Shown: piece after piece, positions 12,263 through 23,196 of the stretch
Layout of the letters: the number at the start of each line of letters is the position of its first letter
Position numbering within the stretch: position 1 is the stretch's first letter
Assembly (NCBI GenBank): GCA_034510155.1
Contig: CM067379.1
Location: forward strand, 15,783,771-15,847,770
DNA: 64,000 bases
Direction of reading: 5' to 3'
Source: Eucriotettix oculatus
Lineage: Eukaryota > Arthropoda > Insecta > Orthoptera > Tetrigidae
Program-made: the position numbers and the translations under genes
The notes under the pieces: model-generated
The model's input: the letters and a program-made list of their open reading frames with translations, nothing else
What the model was told of the DNA's origin: nothing
Databases searched by the model: none

Positions 12263-13324
12263 GTGTGAGGTAAAAGAAAATCGTTCATATTTCTCCATTT
12301 CGGTTATTTATTGCGTGCTCTGGATAAATGGGCAAAGTCTATTCCGTTTTCTTGTGTCTCTATCTCATTTTCTCTAATTTTACAACATGATTTTAATTCT
12401 CTAGTTTTCTGTATTTTTCCCAGTGCCTGAAAACGATTAATCCTATTCTGGTCCCATTTCTTCACTGGCGCCAGAGAATGAAAAAGTAAAATAAGTTATT
12501 TAACGGAAAATAAATTCAAGTAGTAAAACAAAAATGTATTACCTGCGTAACTAGGCCAGAGATAACGTTTACGATAGCCTTGAAGCGGGAATATCTCACC
12601 GCGAAACACTAGACGAAGCCGACTTGATCGTAATTCGAGACCAGGCTGGGGCGACGTGAACTGGGATATCCGTGGAATTCGGTCCGTTTACTTCGACACA
12701 AAAATTATTAATTAGTTTTCGCATTTGCAGACAGGACAGAGGCGGCAGAAACTATTTATCATTGAATAATAATAACGAAATCTATGGATGTTATGCAGAG
12801 AATGGAAATTAAATAGTTTTAATAAATAAAGATCTGCCCTCGACACAGTGCAGGAGGCTTGTCTAGAGCCTAGAGGAAGTGCAACTGTGACATATATTGA
12901 ATCTTGTCTTAGTTATAGATAACGCAGATCCTGGGATCGCCTTGGCGCGTTTCATTACAGAGGAGTCAGCAGCATCCAGCAGTCGCGTATTAACCTCCAC
13001 AGTTGAATTATGCATCGCGTTCAATTAAACACTGCGCCAGAGACGCAATCGTTGTCTCTCCCTCCCTTCCTCCCTCTCAGCCTCCCTGGCACAGTCAATT
13101 AGCGGTGGCTCATTTCCTGCCACGGATGCACAGATCGCCTGTCAGGGGGCGAACTTGCTCCTTAACCGCCAATAAACTGCCTCTAATGCACTCCAAGAAC
13201 ATCCCCTCAGGCCTCTAAACTATTAACTCAAAGTCTATTTTATTAATAATTCATATAAAAAACTTTTATCGTACAAAGTATCAGTTTGGACAATAATTAT
13301 CCAGTATAGACAATATACTTGAAA
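12263..13324. other. unannotated DNA with a GC-richer block at 12560-13210
   Basis: The block at 12560-13210 is GC-richer than its surroundings and not repeated elsewhere in the window. It carries several ATTA-type cores (AATTATTAATTAG near 12700, TCAATTAGCGG near 13095) and a possible splice acceptor (CGCATTTGCAG near 12721-12731). It may be conserved regulatory DNA, but no comparison is available. No coding signal is clear. Confidence 0.35.
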
Positions 13325-13626
13325 TGTGGTTGGTGCTATAGGCGAATGCTGAAAATCAGATGGGTGGATAGAATCACAGGCGAGGATGTTCTAAACAGAA
13401 TACGGGAAAGGCGAATAATATGGAGGACGTTGGCTAAGAGAAGGGATAGATTAATAGGCCACATTTTAAGACACGAGGGTATGTAAAATTAGCATTAGAG
13501 GGATGTGTGTGGGGTAAGAACAGAAGATTAGACAGGATGTGGGTTGTGGTAGTTATAAGGAAATGAAAAGGCTTGCGCAATATGTTAGTATGGAGGATTG
13601 CTTCAGACCAGTCTTACACAACAACA
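13325..13626 (+). mobile_element. LINE fragment, family 1 (3' end)
   Basis: The 3' terminal part on the plus strand runs from GGTGCTATAGGCGAATGCTG through AGAGAAGGGATAGATTAATAGG and the GGCTTGCGCAATATG segment to CAGACCAGTCTTACACAACA. A loose 7-bp ACAATAT flanks both sides (13312, about 13630), too short to call a target-site duplication. Confidence 0.85.
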
Positions 13627-14248
13627 TATACAATATTAAAAGAATATAAAAATAAAATAGAGTATATAATTTTCATGATAACGTGAAGGTAGGTAAAATC
13701 GTTTAATTAACCTACTTTACCAGAATGGGTTAGGTGAGTACTTGTGAGGCATATTACGTGGGTGGGTCAGGTTTCGCAGGCAGTGAACTGATTATTGGAG
13801 GATATATGAGGATGTGGCATGATGGGGCAAGGTGGGTTAGGATGTGCCTCAATGGTCAGCGGGAAGCATGAGGTCAATTGGGAGTTTTCATTTTAGCCGG
13901 CGGAAGCGTGGCGATGGAGGAGGATTGTTGTGGAATTGCTGGATTGTGGGGTTTGGGTGACTGAGGACGCTTATGGATTTGGAGATTACGGACTTTACTT
14001 TGGGAAGTTTGATGACCAGGGAGAGTTTGTAATGGTGTGTAGAATTATGTTTTGTTTAGTTTGAATTTTGGCTGTTGAAGCTAGTTTTCTCTGAAAAGGT
14101 ATATAACACTTCACTGGACGTAGGCGACGCACCTATCTATGTCCACCCCAATCGCGTCCCCGAACAAAATTATGTTTAAAATAATAAATGAGTTAAATCA
14201 GCTTCTTTGTCAGTTCTTTTTTTTAAAACTTTAAATATTAAACATTAA
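13627..14248. other. GT-rich unannotated DNA
   Basis: Strong strand asymmetry at 13730-14060, where the plus strand is rich in G and T (GGTGGGTTAGG-like words). No repeat unit, gene or RNA is recognised. Confidence 0.4.
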
Positions 14249-14282
14249 AACGCTCCGTCTCCCATTTGAGACTTCTTCAGGT
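14249..14282 (-). ncRNA. hammerhead-ribozyme-like motif
   Basis: On the minus strand CTGAAGA (14280-14274) is followed by one extra base and a perfect five-base-pair stem GTCTC/GAGAC. Next comes GGAGC where the core needs GAAAC. The first box and stem are intact and the second box is mutated, so it should be inactive. It belongs to the same subfamily as 43629-43843. Confidence 0.5.
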
Positions 14283-14284
14283 AA

Positions 14285-14935
14285 ATCTCCTATAGCACCA
14301 CATTTCAAAGGCTTCTATTCTTTTTCTTTCCCCAACTCCTATCGTCCACGTTTCACACCCATACAACGCCTCACTTATTACGATCATTTTTTTTGCAACG
14401 ATTTCCTAATATTCACACTTATATAAGCCGTACGTAAATTCAACTTTTTCGAGAAAGCCTTCTTTGCCTGTGTGTGGTACACTACTCTTTATGTCTACTA
14501 TACCACTACCGCTTCCAAAGTAACAGAATTCCATCAAAATATCCCTTTCCAAATCTAAAAGCCTTTGTTGTTCCCCTATTTTCCTTACTACATGGTTTTC
14601 CCGCTATTAATCCTCATATTGGCTTCTTGCTCCAGGACCACGTTCATGCCATTTATTATGATTTCTTCTTCTGACTCCCCTAACACTACAAAATCATCGG
14701 CAAAGCTTAGTGTTTTTTATTTCTCCTCCTTTTAGTATGTTTCCTTTTGCATATTCATTTTTAACTTGCTGCATCGCCTGTTCTGTATATAAGTTAAACA
14801 GCTTGGGTAACAGGCTGCTTCCTTGTTCTTACTTCTATCTTGATTTCTACTTTCTCTTTTCTTGATCTTTTATTCTAATTACAGCTGACCGCCTCCTGTA
14901 CAGGTCTCAAATTTGTTACATCTGAATAATATACC
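14285..14935 (-). mobile_element. LINE fragment, family 1 (RT palm to thumb)
   Basis: The minus strand encodes, in broken frames, the G-Q-like box near 14800, FADD (14704-14693) followed by FVVLGESEEE, and downstream segments ending in the CTTTGAAATGTGGTGCTATAG stretch. The 3' tail is absent, so the copy is interrupted at both ends. It abuts the hammerhead-like motif on its left. Confidence 0.85.
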
Positions 14936-15890
14936 AAAAATGTAACTAAAACTTTTTGTAATATATTATATTCTGTTATGGCGGAAACAACACCGATGAA
15001 ATTATGAAACCTCGGCAAGTTGAATAAAATACTGCAAAATGTTATCCTGGATTATTCTTCGTAACTCGTTGTCGTTTTGTGACGTCATCCCACGGGAGGG
15101 TTCCTTAGTCAAACTTTTTTATGAGTGAGTTTAATTATATTTCTCAATAACCGTTATTATATTAATTCTTATTTATTTGTTTGCTCAGCCTGTTTCCTTA
15201 TCCACAATAAGTAATATTCTTACGTTTGAATTATGTTATGAAATACAGCCGGAGCGTTGAATTATTATTATTATAATAAATTCCCTGATACATTTGCCCG
15301 AGTCCGGAGTCAGAGAAAATCATTAGGAGCAGGTAGACGGGGGGCGACTTTGGTTTATCGTCGAGGTTACGCGTTAAACGAAGCAAATTTCCCAATGTTT
15401 ATTTCGCCGTTGGTAGTTTTTGTGAACGTAAAGTATTGCGTGGAGCGTAATTGGGTTCATTCCAAAGCGTCAGAGGGAAATATTGCGTAGCAGTAGCCCA
15501 TGTAGAAGGAGCGAGAGTAACGCCTGACAAGGTCTGCCAGAGGGCGCCCATATATTAGCCAACCTCGTGAGAAAAACTCTTCTCTTACCTCGTGGCACCA
15601 AACAGTGTGACCAACCTTCAATATAATCGATATTTGTTCCCCTAATACAGCAGAGCGTGATTGATGTTATTGTCTGTTGGCCTGTAATTCCAGTCTTAGG
15701 ACTCAACACCATAACGAAGGAAACAACAACCTCTACCATGGTCTTACCATACATCGGACACTCTTGTCCCTTTTCAGACATTAAGCAAAATAAGTTATTG
15801 TGACCATAATAGGTTGCTGTTTGCTTCACGAAAATTATTTAAAAATTTGATGATTTCTGGACCGTCTCGAAAACTACTTCACCAAAATTT
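14936..15890. other. unannotated DNA
   Basis: Two open frames (15257-15490 plus, 15470-15829 minus) show no family motif. No repeat is evident. Confidence 0.4.
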
Positions 15891-16573
15891 TTAATTAACA
15901 ATTTATTTTTTTTAAAAAAATTGCATTTATAGTTGTATAATATTCAAAGAGTCAAATTGAGAATCTATTTGATTCCTGCTTTAACTGTCGAATGTCAAAA
16001 AAAGAGGTGTGGAATTTTTGAAAGAATAATAATAATAATAATTTAATAAGTCATGTATTGTGGTTCTAATTTCTCTAATTTATACACTGCAACAAATACA
16101 GTTAATGCTTTCCGCCTTTTTAATTAACAATTTATTTAAAATAATTGCATTTATAGTTGTATAATATTCAAAGAGTCAAATTGAAAATCTATTTGATCCT
16201 GCTTTAACTGTGGAATGTCAAAAAAGACTTGTGGAATTTTTGAAAGAATAATAATAATAATTTAAAATAAGTCATGTATTGTGGTTCCAATTCCTCTAAT
16301 TTATACACTGCAACAAATACAGTTAATGCTTTCCGCCTTTTTAGTTAACAATTTATCTTTGAAAAAAAATTGCATTTATAGTTGTATAATATTCAAAGAG
16401 TCAAATTGAGAATCTATTTGATTCCTGCTTTAACTGTCGAATGTCAAAAAAAGAGGTGTGGAATTTTTGAAAGAATAATAATAATAATAATAATAATTTA
16501 ATAAGTCATGTATTGTGGTTCCAATTTCTCTAATTTATACACTGCAACAAATACAGTTAATGCTTTCCGCCTT
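15891..16573. repeat. tandem array, three copies of ~227 bp
   Basis: Copies start at 15891, 16120 and 16341 with TTARTTAACAATTTAT and end with CAGTTAATGCTTTCCGCCTT. They differ mainly in the length of A-runs and of an (AAT)n tract, and copies 1 and 3 share TTGATTCCTGC and AAAGAGGTGTGG against copy 2. High identity implies a fairly recent local expansion. Confidence 0.92.
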
Positions 16574-16836
16574 CACGACTGATGGATGCAAAGAAACTGA
16601 CACGTGCGTGTTGCGGGTGACGCACTATCAGGCGCACAAGTCGATGTCTCGTATTCGTTGGGCGTGTTTAAAATCGCAATTTGAATTTCTTGAAGAAGAA
16701 AAAAAAACGAATATAATCTTCTTATACCTCCTCAACCAGGGATATTTTTATTCAAAGTTACGTCTTTTCTATTTATAAGTTCATGCAAAGTAACAGAAAC
16801 TACAATTTTATTAATAGTGTAAATCAAAACATAAAT

Positions 16837-16979
16837 AATGTTCCCCTACGTTAATCAGTCACATTAGTAACCATAACTATACTTTAATTTTGATTTCAAA
16901 TTATCTGAATAAATTTGAAGTCAAAATTAAAATATAGTTTTGGTTATTAATGTAGCTGATTAACGTTAAGGAAAAAATT
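16837..16979. repeat. near-perfect 140-bp palindrome
   Basis: The arm at 16837-16902 is complementary to 16911-16979 at roughly 85-90%, with a loop of about 8 bases. Paired blocks include GATTTCAAATT with AATTTGAAGTC, and ACGTTAATCAG with CTGATTAACGT. It is either a hairpin-type MITE or a fold-back, and transcription would give a long double-stranded stem. Confidence 0.85.
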
Positions 16980-17057
16980 ATCATCATAGTAATAAGTAAA
17001 TATTTACGACCAATTTCAGACTTTATTTATATTTATAACAATTTCCAAAGAGGAAAA

Positions 17058-17098
17058 ACACAACGTTTCGGCACTTATTTGTACCTTCTTCAAGCTCC
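17058..17098 (-). ncRNA. hammerhead-ribozyme-like motif
   Basis: Minus strand: TTGAAGA (one change from CTGANGA), one extra base, then a stem GGTAC/GTGCC with a seven-base loop, followed by GAAAC and GTT. Stem and second box are intact. Flanking bases do not form an obvious stem I. Same subfamily as 4377-4420. Confidence 0.5.
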
Positions 17099-17317
17099 TG
17101 TGGAGAAACGTCAATAAAGAACGTTTTAACATCTAAGTAAAAAAATACTAAGTAAAAATTTGTCTTTTAACAAACTTAAAATAAAATCCTTGAAGAAAAT
17201 ACAAATTTATATAGATATTAAAAACACTTAGATTAATTAATTATTTACTCGTAAAATAATGATTACTTTAAATATCGTTAAAGATGAAAAGTTTCAAAGT
17301 ATATATCTTGCTGAAGA

Positions 17318-17883
17318 TTTAGATTTATTGTTGTTTCCATTAATCCTCGATTGAGGAAATAGGATACGTCATACATTAAAAATTAAAAATGAACAAAATA
17401 AAGTAAATAATTAAAGACAAATAAACTTAAAATAAATTAGTAAAAGAAAGTGTATATAGACAAAAGTCAATATAAACACAACACGGACACACACTGGGAA
17501 ACACAGACAAGCACACACTGAGGAACACGCAATGGAGTTTTAACTACTTGGACCAGGAAACTGTCCTTGCTCCAGCAGCTATATACATGAAACAAACAAA
17601 CAAAAGAACAGAAAAAACTGAATAGAAATTTTAATATATGTGATATGCTATTTTACAAGGCAACTCATTCAACACTTTTTGAAGGAACCTTGATTTAAAT
17701 ACTAGAAGGACGATTAAGAAAATCCTGTACCGAGTAAAACGCGCCATTTAAAAGAATAGTTTTACTCTGCTTCACGAAGCTTTTGTAGGTACTATTTTTA
17801 ACCTCTGGCGGAAGGAAGGAAGGCTGTTTGTTGTATAAAATTATCCCCGGGGGTATTGTGAATACTTTTCTGGTGTAGAGCAA
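17318..17883 (-). mobile_element. LINE fragment, family 2 (C-terminus and 3' UTR)
   Basis: On the minus strand the frame 17883-17695 ends a LINE-type reverse transcriptase. It has an ILYNKxPSFLPPEVKN segment followed by FYSVQDFL, the pattern seen at the very C-terminus of several insect non-LTR ORF2 proteins. About 370 bp of AT-rich 3' UTR follows, down to 17318. A second copy lies at 24817-25311 and a diverged 3' tail at 25595-25700. The 5' part is absent. Confidence 0.7.
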
Positions 17884-18930
17884 GGCGATGCTTGTCCGAC
17901 CTTAGAGCTGAACGATTTCTAGTCGCGTATTCATGAAACTCGCCATTTGTTTGAAACAAATTAGTGCTGTAATTACGTGGATAAATGAAATATCTCCGTT
18001 AATATCTGGAAGTACTTATTCGGTGAAGAGTTTAGGTAATTAAATGGTCTACAGAGAGAGATTAGTGAGACAATTACCACGCAGCATTAACGTAGCTTCT
18101 GGAATTGCAGCTGGAACATTGCCCTCCTCGTCGTCGTTAAGCGGGGCCGAGGTGCCACAATAATTACACCGCCGCTTAAGTTAACAATTGCTAATGATAA
18201 TCGATGCATTATTACAGCTGCTGACAGATTAATTGGCATCGCGGATACTGTGGAGAACCTGTTTCTTTCTACCGGTGCTGCTGCTGCTGCTGCAGGCGTG
18301 GATTACGAAAGGAACTATAATAATATACAACGGGACTGTGAATTCAATATCGCTTTCTCCTTGTACGGTCTTGCCTAACGTTTGCCCTCGCCTGATAGAG
18401 ATCTCTCATCAGCGACATATTTCTTAAACGAAAAAAAAATAACGAAGCCTAAGCGTGTGCATGAAACAAAAAAAAAATATCACTTGTTCCGAAACAGCTT
18501 TCCATATTAGGATTCGGAACAAATCTATAAGATCAAGTAATTTCATCTAAATTGAATACAACTTTTTTTTTCCAGTGAAATTAATTTCATAAAATTAGTA
18601 CGGATCATGCAGAAGTTGATCTACTCTGGACACGTGACATAAATGTTAATCGTTTTAAATATGTTATTAGCAGATGTTTTAGTCAGATTACTTCATTATT
18701 ACGTAGACTGGGACTAGAAATAAAATGTTGGTTACGAAAATTGGCGCATAAATTATAAAAAGAAAGACAGAAAAATATTCCTTGCCAAACTATGAGACGT
18801 CAAATACATGACGAGTTAGATTCGTACATTACATTATGTGAACGATTCCCGCTGTATTTCCTTCTCTGCAGTTATTAACCCTCATTATATATACGAATTA
18901 AAAGTCCAATTTATAGACAAAATAGATTAT
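17884..18930. other. unannotated DNA with a possible conserved block
   Basis: The block at 18090-18430 is GC-richer and single-copy here. It is dense in homeodomain-type cores (CAATAATTACA, GCTAATGATAATCGATGC, GATTAATTGG) and has a (CTG)n run at about 18279-18296. A 64-codon frame starts at TTG 18233 and has a hydrophobic leader-like segment, but it lacks an ATG and further support. Confidence 0.35.
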
Positions 18931-20333
18931 TTATTAAACAACTAGCTAACCTCCGCGGCTTGGTTCGCGCCGAAATAGTTCTCTTTATTTTTCCCTAAAA
19001 ACAAAACAACGGGTACAGAATTTTTGATAAAGTTGAATTCAATGAATATATAAAAAGTCTTAAATATTACATCATAAGACTTAATATACTCATCATCGGA
19101 CCGGAGGACTTTCAAATTCAGGAACCGGATGAGTATAAGAACCAAAATATGGACATCATAACATAAAATAGAATATAAATTATAGTAATAGTAAGATTAT
19201 TCAAGTAATTATCTTAAACAAATTACATAACTCTGCTAATACAAATAGTCATAAATAATTAGAGTATAAAATTAGTAAAAAAGTTTGAACCTACAACTAC
19301 TCGACCAACGCGTCATGGAGGAGATCCGGAAACACGTGGTGAGGGTCGTAACCCGGGGGAAAACACCCGGAGTTGTTTCACAAACAAAATGTATAAAGGT
19401 GGAAAGGATGCGGAGGAGACAAAGAAATTAAGAATTCTCTCCTTCAGTCTCTCAACCACGAAAATAATATAATAATAAAACTAGTGTAACAGATGATGAT
19501 CTTACATGCTAAAACAAATTTAAATATACGCATATACTTTATTATTGTATTCATACATATTTATATCTATGTAAAAAAAATGTACCAACAAAAGAAAAAT
19601 ATTGTTAAACAGACCTGTTATTGAATCTAGAAAACAGGTCAAGTAAATTATTATCAATTAAAAATATATATATAAAGTACTGTATCATCTATTTCTGATC
19701 GCTTCAGGGCAAACCTTATAACTCGCAGTTAGTTTGGAACAGACAATAAAAATGAGAAATTCGTGTGGAGGTGAAACACCGGGTAGGATCCTTAAACCAT
19801 AGCCCGAGGGCCCTAGTTAACCCTTGGCTACCTTGCTCTACCTTCCGCATCCTCCCTTTTTCAATTCCCTTCCTATGCTATTAAAGGGGAGTTGCCTGTT
19901 TCAGGATCACCCTCATGTAGCCTGTTACCCCCCCCCCCCAAAACTCAATGGATTTATAAATATTTACATAAATATCTTCTGAACTCTTCAATGTATCGAA
20001 ATGAAACGTACACGAAAATTTACGTTAAAATTCCTGTTTCAATCCATGAAATTTTCATTGAAAGCCGTTTCTAAGCATAAAAATAAGGCAACTTTGTAGG
20101 TTTTAACGCACGTACAGAAAATAAACCTTCTTGTAGAATTAACATATATTTTTTATTAATTTGACATCATTTTCGAAATGAAATATGAAAGAATATTTAA
20201 ATTTAATTACCATTTTTAAAACCCTCAAATTTTCATTGAAATCTATTGAGCGATTTCGGAGCCTATTGCAGACAAACATACGCAAAGACAGACAGACAGG
20301 CACTTCAATTTTATTTATTGGTATAGAATAAAT
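18931..20333 (+). mobile_element. RTE-like non-autonomous element, interrupted
   Basis: The left end reads CTAGCTAACCTCCGCGGC. The right end is a typical RTE-type tail: ATTGAGCGATTTCGGAGCC, CAGACAAACATACGC, AGACAGACAGACAGG and TTTTATTTATTGGTATAG near 20246-20328. The interior has no coding signal and carries a copy of repeat A at 19767-19940. I infer a single element from these two ends, but it could be two separate remnants. The first 120 bp recur inverted at 20407-20532. Confidence 0.45.
19767..19940 (+). mobile_element. dispersed repeat A (right part of composite element)
   Basis: Begins at GGTGAAACACCGGGTAGG and runs through AGTTAACCCTTGGCTACC, TTCAATTCCCTTCCTATGC and CAGGATCACCCTCATGTAGC to a run of about 13 C. 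Inverted copies occur at 38183-38402 and 46089-46318, with a short piece at 45945-45985. No function is assigned. An open frame shared by two copies reflects sequence identity rather than proven coding. Confidence 0.8.
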
Positions 20334-20335
20334 TG

Positions 20336-20402
20336 AAATGGTTGTATGAGGAGAATAGGGAAAGAGAGAACGATTTGGAGGAAGGAATAGATTAATAGGT
20401 TA
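20336..20402 (+). mobile_element. short LINE fragment, family 1
   Basis: About 65 bp match the family segment GAGAGAACGATTTGGAGGA...ATAGATTAATAGG, with an internal deletion. It is wedged between the RTE-like tail and the inverted partner. Confidence 0.6.
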
Positions 20403-20406
20403 TATA

Positions 20407-20532
20407 TATATGTATTCAATGAATTCAACTTTATCAAAATTCTGTACCTGTTGTTTCGGTTTTAGCGGAAAATAAAGAAAACTATTTTGGCGCGAACCAA
20501 GACGCGGAGGTTAGTTAGTTATTAATAAAATA
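20407..20532 (-). repeat. inverted partner of 18931-19055
   Basis: On the minus strand it reads CTAACTAACCTCCGCGTC, GGTTCGCGCCAAAATAG and GATAAAGTTGAATTC, about 85-90% identical to the left end of the RTE-like element. It is either a second 5' fragment in opposite orientation or the other arm of a 1.6-kb inverted repeat. Confidence 0.75.
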
Positions 20533-21164
20533 AGATTTTAAACGGCTACGGCAAGTGCATTCCTATGTGGAACAATTACAATAGCCTTCGTTTGCAAACC
20601 AAATGTCCAGTGTTCTTCCTCCTCCCCCCCTCCAAGACTCCCCATTAATTAATTACACGGTCTGTGTGAAGTATTCTCCTCAGGTTGAAATTGAATTAAT
20701 GCTTCCCTCCTCCCCACCTTTTTTTCGTTTATTTTCTTGGACGAGCGCCTTTTTTAAGTTTTCTAACGTTTATTCCCGCAGCGTAACGAACGGAAGCGGC
20801 CGAGGTTATTGTGTGAGAGAATCTGTAACAAATCTCTGGCAGGCAGGAAAGTAGGCGGAAACAGCGCGGTGCATACGATTTGCTCCTTCCGGTCCTTTCC
20901 ACCTGCAACGAATCTCTTAGCAAGGCTCAAAGTCCGTCAAGTACATTGCACACGAGAAAGACCATAAGGCTTTCCAAAAGCTATATGTCGGTGCTTTGCA
21001 TCATTATTATGTAATGGAATCGAGACCTAAGTAATTGAGTCTGCGGAATTAATTACTTGCGTTAGTAAACATTGTCCGAGAATTCCAAACGTCTTGATAA
21101 GTGACGTGGCAGATTCAAACAGCGTTTATTCACAGGTGATTCGACGTCCTGAATAAAAGGAAAA
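20533..21164. other. unannotated DNA
   Basis: A modestly GC-richer patch at 20740-20930 is open on both strands for 60-80 codons with no recognised motif. No repeat is identified. Confidence 0.4.
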
Positions 21165-21325
21165 TGGACCGACGTCCTGTTATCCAGTGGCTCACAACAC
21201 ACAGAGGTCCTGGAGTGCTCTTGGGAGTTTTGTCTCGTCATGGTCCCGGGGGAGACTGGGATTAAGACTGCTGGAGAGTCGACACGCTGACCACGTGTCG
21301 CTCCAAATGTGTCATGTAAAATGAG
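21165..21325 (+). mobile_element. tRNA-related SINE, family B
   Basis: Contains CCAGTGGCTCACAAC, CATGGTCCCGGGGGAGAC, TGGGATTAAGACTGCTGGAG and GACCACGTGTCGCTCC in the family order. The tail after ATGTGTCATGTAAAATGAG is lost. Confidence 0.75.
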
Positions 21326-21414
21326 TTTATGAGGCACGCACGGATAAATTTCTCCAGCGCTTTGGATAATGCCTATGGACAAAGCCTAGAAATAAAAAAC
21401 TTTTATATTTCGAC

Positions 21415-22240
21415 CTATGGGTCGTTCCATATCAAGTGTCCTTATTTGAGGAACGATTTCTGTGCGATCTTTTCCGATTTTGATTAATCAAATTTTGACA
21501 GTTTTCTACTATGAAGCCTTAGTTGGACATATGAAAAATTTCAGTTCAAAATATACATTTTTGGCTGAGATACAGGCTTTTTCGTTCGTCGAAGTCGACG
21601 TTTCTTCAAAAATGCCACTTTCGAACCTATATATTCGGGCAGTTATTAGAAAATACATCCTTAAAATTCGTCTCTAAGGTAAACTACACACATATGTTAC
21701 GAAAAATATTTAACCATTTTTTTTCGCATTTTCAAAGACCCCTGCTTGGATAAATAACGGAGGTAAGACATTCATTACTTTTCACATCGTAAGTCTACGT
21801 TTTTTTTTGTGTCTACAAGTCAAGAGAATTTACAGATTTGTAGACGATATACTTAGTTGGATTTGGGGACTGGAAACCTGACGCCAAAGTGAAAAACGCC
21901 AAAATTGTGGTTTTTTAGAGGGATAAATAGTTAAGTAGGACACCGTTTTCCAATTCACACCATTGGAAAAGAAAATATTTTTTCTGTAATAGAAAACTTA
22001 TGTTACGTTTTGGTGTCCCGATTAATATTTGATTACATATTTCAGAATTTAAAAAACAAAATCTGGAGAAATTTGTTTGCTCCTGTTAAGGACCCAAATG
22101 CGAGGGACGAAACGTGGCAATAGGAATTGAATGAAACTTCTGTTTTTGTCGCTTTATTCTTAATTAATCTCTTCTCCTATTTTTCCTTGAGTGGAATTTG
22201 TTTTGATGTTGCAAATGTTTTGATACGTCGTAGATGATGA
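21415..22240. other. unclassified, transposon-like AT-rich stretch
   Basis: Starts with TGGGTCGTTCCATATCAAG, a phrase that looks to me like the edge of an uncharacterised DNA element, but I cannot see a matching inverted end. A 71-codon plus frame (21462-21677) has no motif. Near 22091 a GGACCC...GGGACGAAACG stretch resembles a decayed hammerhead half. Confidence 0.3.
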
Positions 22241-23196
22241 GTCGTGATAAGTCCGTCCTTATTAGGGGATTATATGTCGGCCAATATTAACCAATAATTT
22301 AACTAAACACTGACAGTTATTTTTACATACCTATTCTTTTAAAATAACCCACAAAGAGGATATTTTTGTTATAGCGCTGCGGGAGTTTTCTCGCAGGCGC
22401 TTCACCCCAGAGTGAGTGCGGGGCTCACCTGATCATGTCGGGAATGCCTCGCACTCTCTCTGGGTATTTTTTTTAATCGAAGTTCTCATATGCCGAGACA
22501 CCTTCACCTATTTTAGGAGGTATATGTACCGGGGTCAAAGACCTTGGACATATAGCAAGAGCTGTCCGCTGATCCCATTGGATCAGTCGGCCAGCTGCCT
22601 CCTGAAACTGGTGGAGACACGGAGAAGGGAATGCTGCGTCCCCACAGCAAACTCGTCTCCCGTCATTCGGCAGGGCGTGAGAATAGTACCCAATGCCCGA
22701 CCTACCTGATGCAGGTTTTCTAGGGTTTTCCCTGCATCTCTTTATGACACACTAAGGAGGAAAAAAAACATGTTTTTTCAATTGGTAAGAAATTTACAAA
22801 TTGGTAGAATTATTCGAGGAAATTCTTTTTGGGGGTGTGGGAACGGGAAAGGAACACGGCCAAAAATATCCCTCACAAAAGAAATATATTTTTATACTTG
22901 TGATGGCGGCGTTGTCGTAAGTGTAGAAAGGGAAAACGATTTCCTGTAAACGGTCGCGTCCTTTTGTTGAGGGAATCACGAAATTTCCCAAACATCCAGT
23001 TCTCTCTCTCTCTCTCCATTTTGTTGCCTCGTTTAAGTGGTGTTGCAGTGACTTTGCAGAATACCTGAGAAGAGGGAAACGAGCAGAAGGCAGCAGCAGC
23101 AATAAGACGTGAATGGGAGACTTTAAATTGTAGGAGGCTGCTGTGCTTTGAATGCCCAGATTCTGACTGAAAGCGACAGTGAATTACGTCAATACC
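22241..23196 (+). repeat. paralogous block D, copy 1 (interrupted)
   Basis: After removal of an inserted element (22381-22735), this block aligns in inverted order with 54045-54637 over about 600 bp at high identity. Shared landmarks include TAAGTCCGTCCTTATTAG, AACCCACAAAGAGGATA, TTTATGACACACTAAGGAGG, CCTGTAAACGGTCGCGTCC, GAATACCTGAGAAGAG and GACTGAAAGCGACAGTGAATT. Copy 1 additionally carries a CT microsatellite (22999-23018). It could be a diverged unknown repeat family or a segmental duplication. Confidence 0.8.
22381..22735 (+). mobile_element. dispersed repeat E inserted into block D
   Basis: The borders are set by comparison with the uninterrupted partner at 54.5 kb. The element begins near AGCGCTGCGGGAG and ends at the linker GATGCAGGTTTTCTAGGG...CCCTGCATCTCTTTA. 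Translation includes IPLDQSA and a terminal NARPT, recurring as IPLDQSA and NGRPT in the inverted copy at 49436-49800. The linker also heads repeat A, so E, linker and A seem to be consecutive parts of one ~600-bp element. No coding function is claimed. Confidence 0.75.

Noticed and set aside
18233..18427. Secreted peptide with a hydrophobic leader
   Set aside because: The frame needs TTG as start, the leucine run comes from a (CTG)n microsatellite, and nothing else supports it.
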